From: Ascidia mentula
Taxonomy: Eukaryota; Chordata; Ascidiacea; Phlebobranchia; Ascidiidae
DNA: 64,000 nucleotides
Direction: 5' to 3'
NCBI GenBank assembly: GCA_947561715.1
Contig: OX387201.1
Location: 16,630,001-16,694,000 of the forward strand
Part shown: piece after piece, positions 41,477-53,700 of the stretch
Position numbering within the stretch: the first letter of the stretch is position 1
Layout: every line of letters starts with the position of its first letter
Translations under genes and position numbers: made by a program
Notes under the pieces: model-generated
What the model was told of the DNA's origin: nothing
Seen by the model: the letters and a program-made list of their open reading frames with translations, nothing else
Databases searched by the model: none

Positions 41477-44232
41477 TCAACGCATTTTGGTGCCGAGGCC
41501 GCGTTTGTTGACGTGTTTATGGTCAACCACTTCTTGAGGCGAGTCTTTCCTGTGGGCCAGAGGAGGCTACAGAGAACGTGTTGAAATGAAATTACCGGAG
41601 GTTTTTCAATTTTATTGGTCTGGAAAGTTCTTGTTTTGATGTGGGTGGTCACTGGACAGTCACGAAGCCAAAGTTAATAAGCCATAAAGTAGATCCAACT
41701 GATCGCAGGTATTTAAAATATGTTTAGCAGGTTTAGCGAACAATGGTCAGCAAACTAATACCAGGTTTCCCTGTAGGTCGCAAAATAACTCGAAACCTTA
41801 CTTGAATTTGGAGAAATATACTTCCCCCTTTTTAATGCCGCACCGGGATTCGAACCCACGAACACACGAAAAGAGTTTTTCTACTTGGCATGTGGGTCAA
41901 GCGGTTAGACCGATGTTGACATTCGCATTTCAGCGCAGGTGCGCCACCACGCGAGTATGTGCTTTTCAACTCAGAGGTACCGTCGGTCATTACGTAGGAA
42001 ATTAAATACGTTTCCTATCGCCACAAAACAATGTCAACTTTCTCAATTATTATTTTTATTACTCACACTGTGTTTAAATAAAAAGTCATTTTTTAGAAAT
42101 CAAATGAATGTTCCTGATCAGTGAAATTCTTTTTAGAACCGAAGCGATAAAAACACTACAATCACCAACCACACGTAAAACCTTACGCTAAAACACAACG
42201 CACCAAAGAAACAACCAGACATTTACCTTTTGGACAGAAATCCCCGTCTCATTTCCCCGCTTCTGGAACATCGTTTTGGGCCGACAACGAACGGGAAAAG
42301 GATCGGAGCCATGCTGGTTGCCACGGCAACTGTGTAGAGGCACTGGTGACTGTGAAACTCCAACGACACCGCCATCCATTTCAGCAAGGTTACTGTGATA
42401 AGGGTGGGACGAACCACCGTTGCCAACCACGACTCCAATGGGACCTGCAGCGACACCAAGCGATGGAAGTGTATTATATATGTTTTAGTTTGTGACTTGA
42501 TGTTAATGAAGTCACAATAACATTTATAGGTTAGAAACAAGGATTTTATGATAATAAATTATGTTATGTTTAGGCTTGTTCCACGAAGATACTCTATTTT
42601 CTGACCAATTGGCGTGTTGCTACCATGCGAGCGTTTAGCAAAAACACGCAAACATATAAACATGATTTTGTTGGATGCGATATTACGCAACCTACCATCC
42701 TGGCCTTTGCAACCTTTCTAAGCCGCACGTATTCCTTTAGTGACAGCACGTAACCATAGAAACATGACAAGGACATGATGACGTAAGTGATGAGTAATTT
42801 TGCGGAAGGCCACGCTATCCAACACACGACTGGAACGGATTCGGCGTCCAGTTTTTCCAAGTATTTGATCAGCAGAATTCGTTCGTATAATCCCACTGTC
42901 GTGCCGCTTTCTTTAGAAATCAAATCCAACTGGTCTTGTATTTCGGACTTGAGTCGGTTATTTTTCGGCATCATCTTTGAGGCTATTATCGGCTCCAGTG
43001 ACAACAGTGGGTCTTTTACAGTGTCCTGGTAGATTGCTGTGACGGGAAAGATCTGTGGGTTGGTCGATTTGGGGTTTACGGCCAACATTTCTGTGAATGT
43101 GGAGTAATTGTGACCGAAGTTCAAGGTGCTGTTTGTAGAGGTGGGAAAGTTGTCATGGATTTTTGCGCCCTGGATCTCAACCAACTCATGCATTGACGCA
43201 AACATCGTTGCCACGATCGGTGCCAGGAGTACTACAAAATTGTTAGGAACGAAATTCAGGTATTGAGATAAGAGTGTAAGTTTTGTCCCTCATCCTATTG
43301 ACCAGGGCTCTTACAAAAAATATTCTCTTTTGCAATGCTTAAGTTGGTTGGTTTATATGATTTTTTATGTATAAATACCTCTTGCGCTTAAAAAGTTGCT
43401 AGGTTAAAGATTGATTGTAATAAAGAAACACTTACCAACAGCGCTCGATGCTAAAACCAGTTTTGATAACTTGGAGCATTTCCTGTGAAGATGCATGTTG
43501 CAAATCGCCTCCGCTATAAGACTTTGAATCTCAAACACCATCACAACCTGTTAAAAATCATCGGTCTCTAATTGATACTGACCAAGTAGTCTGTATGCTT
43601 GTTTTTTTTTAAAAAACAGCTTGTTTGTCGTAAAGAGTCAATTAATTTATTGCAACTTTTCCTGACTTGCAGGCAGAACTATAGCTTCACTGCCTCCAAT
43701 ACTTCTGTGTCGCATAATTTTGTGGTCTATTTTTCGCAAAGTCGTGAAATTAATACCAACAAAAGCTTTGCACATGTATTTCTAAAATAATTAGTTATGG
43801 CTCGAAACTGAGCAATGTTGGTGGAAAAGAATTAGTGATTTTAATTCGGTGATTTCCGATCAAGAAACAATGCAAAATCACAACAACTTACCTCAAGTAG
43901 GGTTTCAAACAAAGGTTGGAAGATATTATGTCGCCTGGAACACGTGATTTTAAGAGCTAATAGGACCATTGTCGACGTCACAAAAGAAATACACATCACG
44001 TGGTGGGCAACACGAAGCCATTTCACGCATGAGTGAGTCTGGAACAAAAGTAAAATATTTTCCCCAGGTGTTTTAGATTTTTAGGATCGTATCCATGTTT
44101 CTTTGTGGCAAACAATACCTGGTGAAAAATGCGGTTTTGTCTTCTCGTGCGAAACCACGTGACCGATTGAATGACCAATAAGAGCGAGGAGGTGATCGCA
44201 CAAGCGTAAAACCAAGCTGGGACAACTTCCAT
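41477..44232 (-). CDS. orphan multi-pass membrane protein, about seven hydrophobic segments
   Basis: Six exons join in phase: 44232..44119, 44038..43892, 43547..43436, 43231..42696, 42444..42227 and 41549..41477, totalling 1200 bases (399 residues). Hydrophobic segments lie near the N-terminus (WFYACAITSSLLLVIQSVTW), in exon 2 (VMCISFVTSTMVLLALKI), around the exon 2/3 junction, at the exon 3/4 junction (LVLASSAVVLLAPIVATMF), late in exon 4 (SAKLLITYVIMSLSCFYGYV) and twice in exon 5. A loop of about 95 residues with glycosylation sequons (NST, NYST) separates the fourth and fifth, and the tail is basic. The order resembles a seven-pass receptor, but I see no DRY or NPxxY motif and cannot name a family. 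Exon 5 is also open in a second frame; phase 0 was chosen because it gives membrane segments and joins the last exon to a stop. Exon 6 is the weakest. Confidence 0.68.
41837..41911. repeat. rearranged tRNA-derived (SINE-like) remnant
   Basis: The minus strand at 41857-41845 reads GGGTTCGAATCCC, a perfect T-arm/B-box. About 35 bases away the plus strand reads TGGGTCAAGCGGTTAGACC (41892-41910), which looks like a tRNA D-arm/A-box. The two promoter parts are in opposite orientation, so this is not a working tRNA gene, and no T-run terminator follows the B-box. It lies in the last intron of the membrane-protein gene. A scrambled tRNA-derived SINE is the simplest reading. Confidence 0.4.
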
Positions 44233-44921
44233 TTTCTGTTATTCTTATCGCTCATTTGCATGTAGTTGTTCAAATCAAATATACTCAGCTTTTCGCCTCA
44301 ACACGTTTTCTTACGATGTTCTTAGATTCCTACAATACCGGGAAGTAAATTAAGGTTTAGTAAATGGACGCCATGTGTTTCGAAAGGAATATCTCTTTCT
44401 CTTTAATCCCCGGATTAGTCGTAAGCTTCTCTAGAAAATTTAACGATCTCGTACATCGGCATTTCTGATTAATTGTAGGTATTAAACTGGATAGTTTTTT
44501 TTATGTTGGAATATTGATAAACTTTCCTTCGTAAATCATTTAACAAAAATACACTCCTAACAAAGAGCCATAGTTTGACATTTTCTGTTTTTTTTTAATG
44601 AAAAAGAATAAGACATATTTCAAAGGAATGTTACTTCCATCATTTGCAACAACTCTTTGAACCACACATTTCAGGGGTTTTTCGCAGTCACTTTCACATA
44701 CAATCTAAATATCCGACCACCAAACTTCTACGCCACGAACACCACAAACTCATCACAACAAATTGGAACAATCTGTTTTCCCTGCCAAGCTATAGCATGT
44801 GGCATTGCTGCTACTTAAAAAAAAACGACCGCAAGGACTACATTCGTTAATGTTAGTTGATCCATGGCAGCACAAACCGCGTTCACACAAGCTCATCGTA
44901 TCCCCAAGGATCTTTGTCAGT

Positions 44922-45751
44922 TCACGTTCGGGTCGCAATCATCTTGCAACAATGGTATTCGGTTTTGAGTTCAAAGTGCAACCCACATACGGACGAGGAC
45001 GAGGTCGATAAAACTGTGCGTAACGAGCCCAAATCTTTTTGTTTCATTTCCTGTATTCGGTCGTTGTCGGCGCACTTGCTCAGTTCCAGGGCAAATTTAA
45101 TAAGTTCTTCAGTAAGGACCTTTTGAGCTTTCAACCATTTTATTCGCATGTTGTAAAAATGTCCCCAATGTTTATATTTCTGTTCTGACGTAATGTTCAA
45201 ATGTATAATGCCACTTAAAGTATGCATCTTCCTAGAAAATACATAACAGCGCAATCTGTTGCACTTAAAAGATACATTAACAACTTCTGATTTTAACTGT
45301 TCAGCGTTTTAACTTTTTCTATCTTCCTGCAGGCAAAGTCTACCCCTGTGACACCGCGCTTGTTGAGGCATTTTGGCTGCCGAAGACTTCGTGATTGCAT
45401 CGGATCTGCTTGAGTTGCAATTAGTTTATGTTATTGCCATGAATAATTTAGCTTTCCTACTCCTGAGCCGGCGTTCCTTAGCCTGTACTTACGCTCTGGA
45501 ACTACATGTTCCGCGCGTAAACCAAATCTTTCAGGGACTGCGGACACAGCAGCAATGAAATTAGCGGCAACGAACCAAAATACAACAGGGAGAACTAATC
45601 CAGAATCGGACTTGGAAATATTTGGGTAAGAAATACATGAAGAAATCCGCATCAGTTTAAAAGTTTTGTAGCAATTAATATTATTTGTTCACTTTTTTTT
45701 TGTTCACAGTAAACTTACTTGCTCACTTGAGCCCATGGTTGAAAGTGACAT
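44922..45751 (-). CDS. small signal-anchored protein, family unknown
   Basis: Four exons fit in phase: 45751..45719, 45610..45493, 45405..45344 and 45179..44922, totalling 471 bases (156 residues). Exon 1 encodes MSLSTMGSSEQ and ends at a GTAAGT donor. Exon 2 carries one hydrophobic segment (LVLPVVFWFVAANFIAAV) starting about 16 residues from the N-terminus, fitting a signal peptide or signal anchor. Exon 3 is basic with LNKRGVTG. Exon 4 has an amphipathic helical stretch (KVLTEELIKFALELSKCADN) and ends in a Cys-containing tail. The exon 2 and 3 acceptors are weak and other joins are possible. It lies just upstream of the orphan membrane-protein gene on the same strand, and the NKRG in exon 3 recalls NKRG near that protein's end; this may be chance. 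No function can be given. Confidence 0.42.
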
Positions 45752-45834
45752 GTAATCAAAACCATCGGAAATATTATCTGTTTATCCAACACACAAACGA
45801 ACATAAGCGTATCGTAATAATCTGCACCTTATCA

Positions 45835-45892
45835 GTTAAAATTCTCAACTAAACCACACAAACGTTAAAATTCTCAACTAAACCACACAAAC
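45835..45892 (+). repeat. 29-base perfect tandem duplication
   Basis: Two identical 29-base units sit head to tail, each starting GTTAAAATTCTC and ending CACACAAAC. No further copies follow. It lies about 85 bases upstream of the ATG of the minus-strand small-protein model, so it could be in that gene's promoter. Confidence 0.9.
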
Positions 45893-47562
45893 GCTTGACT
45901 TCTCAACATCTTAACCCTGGCGCAATGCAACAAATCGCTGACAACAGTGAGAGATAAATCTCAATCGACGCACGACGCCCGTGACACAGCATGGACTCAT
46001 TGACAAAACCGCTGATGGTTTTTTTCGGGAGAGCAGAGAGGGACAAATCTCCAAAGCGAATTAATGCGAAGAAATAGGATCCTTGTGACCTATGACGCAT
46101 TAAATCCGTATGGCATAATGGATGACCCGTCAAGTACGCCATATGTCGAACTCCAGTCGCAAAGCTGCCGCCCTTAAATATCTTCCATTATTTTCCTTCT
46201 GCTGTTTGGAGTTTATTTAGGTGCCTTATAAATGAATGATGGATATGTTGTCAAAGAATGAAAAATTAACAAAAATTGTTTTTGGAGGTAAATCAAGGTT
46301 ACATAAATCTTGACACACAATATAGTCAGTATAGCTGATGTGAAATACACGATCAACATACGATCAAAACGTTTGCAAATGAATTTCCTATCTGCTATAT
46401 AAGCTATGTTGTTTGTTAAAAATAAGTGTTTTATTGTTAAAATAACCCATCCCGAATCTGAATTTAGCATGAAATCATTTTGTGTATTTATCTCCTCAAA
46501 TATTTTGGTGGTAAAAAAATTCAAGAAATGACTGGAAAGAATTGCTCCCCGTGAGACTTATTGCGATCAAAGAAAGATTTAAAATCTTGGTATTTTATAA
46601 ACTTCTGTTATTACCGACGAAAACGTTTTTGATTGATATGAAGCAAATAACATTGACATCTTAAACCGTATTAGCTTGGTCTCCTTGGAGCAAAGGCAGG
46701 GCTCATGTCGTTGTTGTAATATTTTGCCAGAAAATTAGGTTTTCATTAAAACTCCCAAGGCGTTTTAGTCAAAAATATAAAAAAGGTCCATCTGTGTAGC
46801 AACGAAAAAGTACTCTTAAGGGTTTTTAAATTATTATACTAAAATTTAATTACGGGAAAATGTCACAAAACAAAACAGGAATCAGCCTTTTGTGCGTGGC
46901 GGTGACGAAAAAAACATCACACTACGCTGATCGTCTGTTTTTCTTTTCGAGTACTTTTGGACAAAATAAAATGAATGAATTTTTATCTCACGTGAGCTTG
47001 TTCTCCTACAAAAGCCAAAAAAGTTTAATAAAACCTGTAAATTGACTGAAAATAAGTTTCAAAAATACAAATATGCTTTTCCCCTTGCTCGTTTTTTCAA
47101 AACAATACATTTTTTTCGGCGAAAACAAAACTTAAATCTGATTATTTTTCAAGTTTTATTAAGTATGCCTAAGTAACTTTTCTGTAAAACTGGATGTCAG
47201 ACCTTTACCTCCATGTGGTCAACGTTCGTACTCACGTTTTACAATTGCAAATGTCCTGTTCAAAATCGATGGATCTAATTACTTCCACTCACAGAGAAAC
47301 GTTGGTCCTGTTCCGGTTGACCGGTGACATCCAGGCGTGATGACGTTTCTTATATTACGTCACTTGATTTTGGTACATTTGGCGCATCTCAATGCCGTTT
47401 TTGCGTGTCTGATCCACGCTAATATCATTTTCAGTTTACATTATATAGCGTTGATGTGGACTTGGTATGTGCCTAAAATAGCTTTAAAAGCTTGTATTAA
47501 CAAAATCTCCAACAAAAATAGCTAACAATAAATTAGTAAGAGAAATAACAACTGTGTATAAG

Positions 47563-47611
47563 CTGCAGACAGATGGCCACTGTTTCGACCTAAAAGGTCT
47601 CATCAGTGCAG
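47563..47611 (-). ncRNA. type I hammerhead ribozyme
   Basis: Read on the minus strand, every conserved part is present and in order. Stem I is CTGCA (47611-47607) pairing with TGCAG (47567-47563). The core CUGAUGA is followed by stem II, GACCU/AGGUC closed by a UUU loop, then GAAA. Stem III is CAG/CUG with a seven-base loop, UGGCCAU. The cleavage triplet is GUC, predicting a cut after C at 47568. Short stem III and stem I closing the motif make it type I. The loop contains the self-complementary UGGCCA, which could let two copies pair through stem III. This architecture is established for hammerheads in Penelope-like retroelements and retrozymes. No reverse transcriptase frame is visible nearby, so the copy is non-autonomous or a fragment. 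Confidence 0.87.
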
Positions 47612-48057
47612 TTGGTGTGACTATCAGACGACTTTGCTGACCAAACGGCCAAGCAAAGACTTCCACTTTGTGGTGACTATACAATCACCGTCATCCGTTG
47701 GGCACCAAACTAGGTGCAACCAAAACGGAGAAAACAAGGTGGAAACACTATGGCCAAACAAAGCTCAACCAATAGTGCCGTCAGGCCCCGTGTCACAATA
47801 ATCATATTATTGGCTCCACATTGCTTATCAGAAATACCAACTTTTGAAATAAATCCCATGTCGTTTTGTTTCACAATGTTTGCAAAAACATGAGAAGGAA
47901 TATATAATTTATTCTCTTCACGCAAACAAATTATATCGTACTTCTTACTAGATGTTACCATGACAATATTTTTTCCTTACAAAATCAACGCAACCAGCAA
48001 AACTTCTTTAGCGTGGCACAAATAAATATTATAAATATTTGTAAATAGGTACTGTAG

Positions 48058-48158
48058 TATTATGAACCTTGTGTCAAACGCTTTTATTTGAATAAGAACT
48101 GAAGATGCTTATTAAAGCGAAACATGTTTGCAAAAAATTCGACACAAGGTTTATAATA
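48058..48158 (+). repeat. inverted repeat around a hammerhead-like core
   Basis: Arms TATTATGAACCTTGTGTC (48058-48075) and its reverse complement at 48141-48158 match at 17 of 18 positions across a 65-base spacer. The spacer contains CTGAAGA, then a GCTT/AAGC hairpin, then GAAAC (48099-48123). This resembles the hammerhead CUGANGA-stem II-GAAAC core but has one extra base before stem II and no clear stem III or cleavage triplet. It is structured and probably from the same class of element as the ribozyme 450 bases away. Confidence 0.6.
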
Positions 48159-48910
48159 TTTGAAAATAACATTTGTATTTGTTATCGTAGAATATTCAAC
48201 AACAACAACGTATGAAATTTGGGGTTTATTTTAAGAACACTCCTGTGCTTGGTCCCGTGGGTTTAATTTTTCGGCATTAACTCGATTCATTGATCGCAAT
48301 GGACGGGTGGCGCAGAAAAACAAGTCTCAGAGAATTTAATTCGCCCTCGCGAATCTTTGCACGATCGATAAACTCGAAGACAGTTGTGTTCACTGACCAT
48401 TCGTCTTGACAGAATTGAACCGATATTTTCCAAGCAATCAATTTCACACACGAAACAAAAAAAAAACAAAAGAAACTTGTTGTTGGGGAATTCAAAATTA
48501 TGTAGCGCGTTGTATCGTTTATACCTGTGAGGAAAAATTTGACTGGTGACCGAAAATGCGATTAGTGGTTGATGGAAATGTTTTTGTTGCAACGCGATTT
48601 AAAGCATTGTGTTTTGGAGGGAAGATAGTTAATATTAAAGACTGTTTGTAGTATTTGAAAAAGTTACGCAGAGAACATAGCTGAAATAAAGTTACACGTA
48701 GAATGAAAACAACCATATATCGTCAAACCAATAAACAGTTTCTTTTCTTTTAAATGCAGTGTCGCAGCTAATCAGGCCAGATCAAAAAATCAGATTTATT
48801 CCAGCATGAATGCCGAAATGCTCAGTTTCAATTGCAATATTCTCGTTTCACACAAAAAAATCTCCAGTGAATGCTTGTTGGGTATGATGAGTACTTAAAA
48901 AAGTAAAAAA

Positions 48911-48978
48911 ATACAAATGCACGCACAAGTAGCTAAAAAAAAACAATTATTTTCAGCTACTTGTGCGTGCATTCGTAT
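48911..48978. repeat. near-perfect 24-base-arm hairpin
   Basis: Arms at 48911-48934 and 48955-48978 are reverse complements at 23 of 24 positions, with core AATGCACGCACAAGTAGCT, separated by a 20-base A/T-rich loop. No coding frame crosses it. It could form a long RNA hairpin, a DNA cruciform, or be the joined ends of a small inverted-repeat transposon. The near-absence of mismatches is unusual for a typical animal microRNA precursor. Confidence 0.85.
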
Positions 48979-50719
48979 CGGTTACTTTGCAGTTGAGATT
49001 TGTGATTTAATTGAGAGAATGTTGTCACGCAATTACCTGAACCTGAGCTGTGAGAATGCACGGAGAGTCTGAAAATAGATTTCTGATTGAAGAAAAACTA
49101 CACCCCAGACTTTGTATTGGCTTAAATATCCGACCCATTCAGGATGTAGTTGGTCTGTTTATGACTCTGGCCACGCTCGGTTGCACACTGAGCCAACGAG
49201 CGCTTCGAGGAGCGGCGTCATGCTTGACGTACCACAGTTCGTTGCGCTGCCTCTGACTTACCATTCAGTTCCAACCGCGTTCTACAATAGACCGGGCGGT
49301 GTGAGTCAACAAAAGAATAATAGCACCTTGTGAGTGGTAAGGGGTCTGGTGAAAAGTCTTGAAATCATGTGACTCTGTTATCACAACCCTGGAGGGATAT
49401 GTGTTCTGGTTTCAGTCGTGTGGAAGTGTTGCGATGTTTCGTTGGTTAAGCTAGCGTTGCTGCAACTAAAGGCCGCAGGACAATTACGTCAGACATTGTT
49501 TTGGAGCAGTAGCTAATTGTTTATATCCTTACGAGTTACGTGCCAAGATTATGTTCTACTTGGAATCTACCATGGTTTTTAATCTACTCACGGGGATTTT
49601 TTGCTGAGTGAAAATAGTAACGTTGTGTTGGACAGTGAGGCCATCTCTGTCCGGTGATATGTGCTGTTGACTGCTGCAGCTTTGCGGATTAAATCAACAG
49701 GAAACAGCGTTTATCAAGCATGCGCGTAGCGTAATTATGACGTAAAAAGAATGACGCCAAATACACACACAACCGCTTCTGGTTGTGTCTGACTGACAAG
49801 CCGCTATAGTGGAAAGATGATGTGTTGGGAAATATAGCAATCCTAGCCGCCTGATAATTAGTGGTTGTGCGCTGTAATTTCAAAGTGATTATAGTAACTC
49901 GGAGTTGTAAGCTGGGGATTGTTGTAAACCGTCTGCTGGCCTACTTAGCCTACTTGGCAAATGTTGCCAAGGGTAATTTCAGCATAATCACGCTAAAACT
50001 CCAACACCCTTACCTTAAACCAGTCTTCTGAAGGCTACCTATACTGACTCGAAAACGTCCTTGACAATTGTAGTCATGCGCCAAATACGTAACAACGAGA
50101 TGAAATCACAATGGAGTTTAACTGTTTGAATGTGACGTTGGCAGTTTGTTTAGCCACCCCTGGTAGATGACTTTGGTCAGTTAGGCGTAACTTCAGTTAA
50201 GTGCATGTCTGTGAATTTGTTTTTAATCATTGGTTTTGAAAGCTGGATTTGATTAGCTCATTTATAAACTTGTTTGACAAATCTTTATTTGTTTCATATA
50301 CATTATATCAGACGGTGAACTACTCCATGTACAGCAGGCGTCGAAATTTTAAAATGCTTAAAATATTGATCGTTGAACGAACTGTTGTCATGCCTGTCTA
50401 GCATACAAACAACGTTAACAGCATCTACCGTAGAGGCTAGATATACGACTGTACAGTCATGCAGACCTTTTGTTCAATATGCATATACGACATAATATTT
50501 ATTTTCGTGAATGGTCACACGAAAGGGTAAAAGGGCCACAAAACCTTGTACATAATTATAAGTGCTTGAATGTTGCTTTAATTTGTTTGTTGCTGTACAA
50601 GTTTCTTGTGTTAATTGGCTGCATGCAATACAGTCGTTTGCCAAAAACATGCTATGTGTTTTACAGCGTGTCCCTTTTATTGTGGGTATGACGTAGGTTT
50701 GTATGACGTTGGTGACAGG

Positions 50720-53700
50720 ATGACTAACAACACAACAGCAACAACGGGTAAGCATTACTTAGCCATCACGTGCTCAGAATTGTGGCGGTTATCAGAGTGA
50801 AATCTTATGCCTTGATCGGGTTTCGGTCTGTTGTAACAGTAGTTTCGCTGAACGCTGCTTATGCCTTAAGGCGTTTGTTGTGGAAAAATTGGGCGCTTGT
50901 AATCTCTACGTGTTCAGTTTATTCGTTCTGTATTTATATCTTACCAAGCGCAAAACTATGCTCTAGTCATTGTGACGTCACGTCTTGGGTGACGAAGCAA
51001 TAATGTGCCCAGCCATGTCCAAACAAAAAATCTTTTTGATCGGCTGATGGCCTTTCAATACCATGGGACATGGTACCTTTGTTTCATTTCTTGTATGACT
51101 TGCGTTCAATGACGAGTTTAAAAATAGCTTGGGGGCGTAGGGTTTTTAACATACGATTTCTGTTTACGAAGAGTTAAATACAATCACTGTACAACGACTA
51201 TGATTAAAACCACACCGGCAAAAGTGCATTGATTTATTCGGCTCGTAAACACATTAGGGGGCGAAAGCTTAAGGCGAGGCACTAAACGATCAAAATTTGA
51301 TGGAGATAGATGGCAGTTAGTAGCTATTCACATGCAGGTAGTTTGTTTACCGGATTGGGACCAACATTCATTGCTCATTTATCTGACGTTTTTCGACTTG
51401 CCAATTAGGTCGTTGTTTTAATTGCCCCTTACCGGCGCAAAGCGTTTGTCTGAATTGAATAAGGCCGCTAGAAGTAAATACGATTTGCCTTCAATGATGC
51501 TGCACTTATTTGTTTATCGGATTGAGCCCAATATTCTATGGTCATTTGTCTGAGGTCTTTCGTGATGACAATTAAGTCGTTGTTTTGAAAGCTGCTTTAT
51601 CACCGCAAAGAGTTTGTTTAAATTTTGACATAAGATGAAGGGGGGTTGCCATCGATCTGCAACCGAAAATCAGGACACTGAAAATAAATACACATTTCGT
51701 CACATTTCACATGAAATTTGAACGTGAACATTTTAAGTAGAGATGTGGGAACGTAAAAGTAAGGGTTTCGGGAAAAAGGTTTCATTCAACGTCGTTTAAG
51801 TGAAAACATGCGGAAAATAAGACGCTTGTGACGAAACAAGCTTTAAAATGCTTAAAATAAGGACGCCCCGAAACAACTGGGGATAAATCTTTTAAACACG
51901 ACGGTAATGCAACCCAGGCTAAAATGAATATTGAAGTTACCATATCATTTTGGTATACCGCTGACGTCAAACGAATCAAATAAGGGTTTTCAGTTATTCT
52001 TTTTTCTAAAAGTTGAAACGGCAGTTGTCTGTTTTACAAGCGCATGCAAACATTTCTCCCAACCGAGCGTATCAATAACTCGTTTCAATTTATTTGCAGC
52101 TTCCATGCCAACTACAATAGGCGAGAGCGGAGGGCTTGACAGTGCAACAAATGAAGCCATTCAAATTTGCACGGCGTAAGTTGCTATATATGAATCCGTT
52201 CCGTCTTTTATGTTTAAATGATCCATTTCAAATTACGGTAAAACATTCAAGCAGAGAATGTTTAAAATGGGCACGAACACAATATAAGTTTGCCATGTGA
52301 GAATTTGAGACGTCGGTATTTTGTGCAGCATAGGTAGATTGTGGCGTTTTTAAACTCCATGTTTTCCTTGCAGCGTTATCTTGGCGCTAATCATGTTTGG
52401 ACTTGGCTGTTCTGTGGTTCTGAAATCAGCTCTATATTATGTGAAACGACCGAAGCAGTTTGTCGCCGCACTTTTCTTGCAACTCATCATAATGCCTTGT
52501 AAGCAAACCATTCTGTATAATTTGAAACAATGTTGGTTTACCTTAAAGTATTTCCTAAAGCAAAAATTGTTTCTTTAACATTTTTCCTTCATCCTAAAAA
52601 CGTTCATATAAAACCGATTTCCAACTACTGCTATCATTGCAACAATAATATTGCATGCCAATATATAATATTGCATACCAAACCAGGGCTTGGTTTTGGA
52701 TTATCTCGGGCAGTGCAAATGACGCAAGCTCAAACCGTGGGAGTGTTGATAATGGCCACATGTCCTGGCGGAGCTTACAGCAATATTGTGGCCTACTGGA
52801 TGGATGGGGATATGGACTTAAGGTGGACCGACTACTACAACATGTTGATTACCACAGACAGTCTTTTCACCTAGTTTTGAACTCATTGGTTTATTTTGAA
52901 CTAAAAGTGTGCTGTCGTATTGTTAACTATCGAAATTTTAAAATGCAACTTTCCTTGCATTTCAATTAATCTTCATTAAATATATGTGTGTAGTATTGTC
53001 ATGACAACCGCATCCACCATCCTTGCTATTGGCACGATGCCTCTCTGGCTCTTCGTCTTCCCACAAATAATTCAGATTGAGGAAAGTTTGCGGGTTCCTT
53101 TTGACCAGCTCGGTGAGTAAACGTCACTTTTAGTGTTGGCATACAGCAGGGGTTCATTCGGCCCGCTAGACCAGTTCAAATACAAAGTGTTGTTTACGTC
53201 TCACTGCCAGTTAAATCTCGGCTTCATTTGGCAAATCACTAAGTTACTTTTAGGCATTTCTATTATCTTGTTAATATCCTGCTGACACTAAAATTAGGAA
53301 TTGTTGCCTTTTAATCTACATCCAGTACAAGAATACCATTTTAATAAAGATAATCTTGTTAATGCATTGGAAAAAATGTTTCGTTACCCCTGATATACAG
53401 TATGGCATGACCAAATTGACGAATAGTTGGTTGTATAAACTGACAAAAATGACTCGAAAATTGTTCTACTTATTAAAATTAGTATTTGGCATATTACTAC
53501 GTTAATTATATTGAATTACGGTAGTTGCTCATATGTTATATTTATATTACAGGTTACGCACTTCTAGGTATAATTGTTCCAGTTTTAGCCGGTTCTTTAG
53601 TAAAGTATAAGTTCCCGAAGAAATCGGAGTACATTACAAAGGTGAAAAAAATTTTTCCCTTATTTTTCGGCTGTTGTCCCTTTGATCTTTGATTGAATGG

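Larger units (their letters stand above)
45893..50719. other. non-coding stretch with structured elements
   Basis: No gene recognised. Coding-length frames are AT-rich and low in complexity. The interval holds the hammerhead ribozyme (47563-47611), an inverted repeat around a hammerhead-like core (48058-48158) and a near-perfect hairpin (48911-48978), listed separately. A short frame at 49217-49300 ends at a GTGAGT donor and could be an isolated 5' exon, but nothing joins to it. The clustering of structured elements at 47.5-49.0 kb suggests retroelement debris. Confidence 0.5.

Noticed and set aside
46213-46524. 103-codon minus frame
   Set aside because: Very AT-rich, Ile/Phe/Leu-biased product with no splice sites or domain; typical of chance frames in this DNA.
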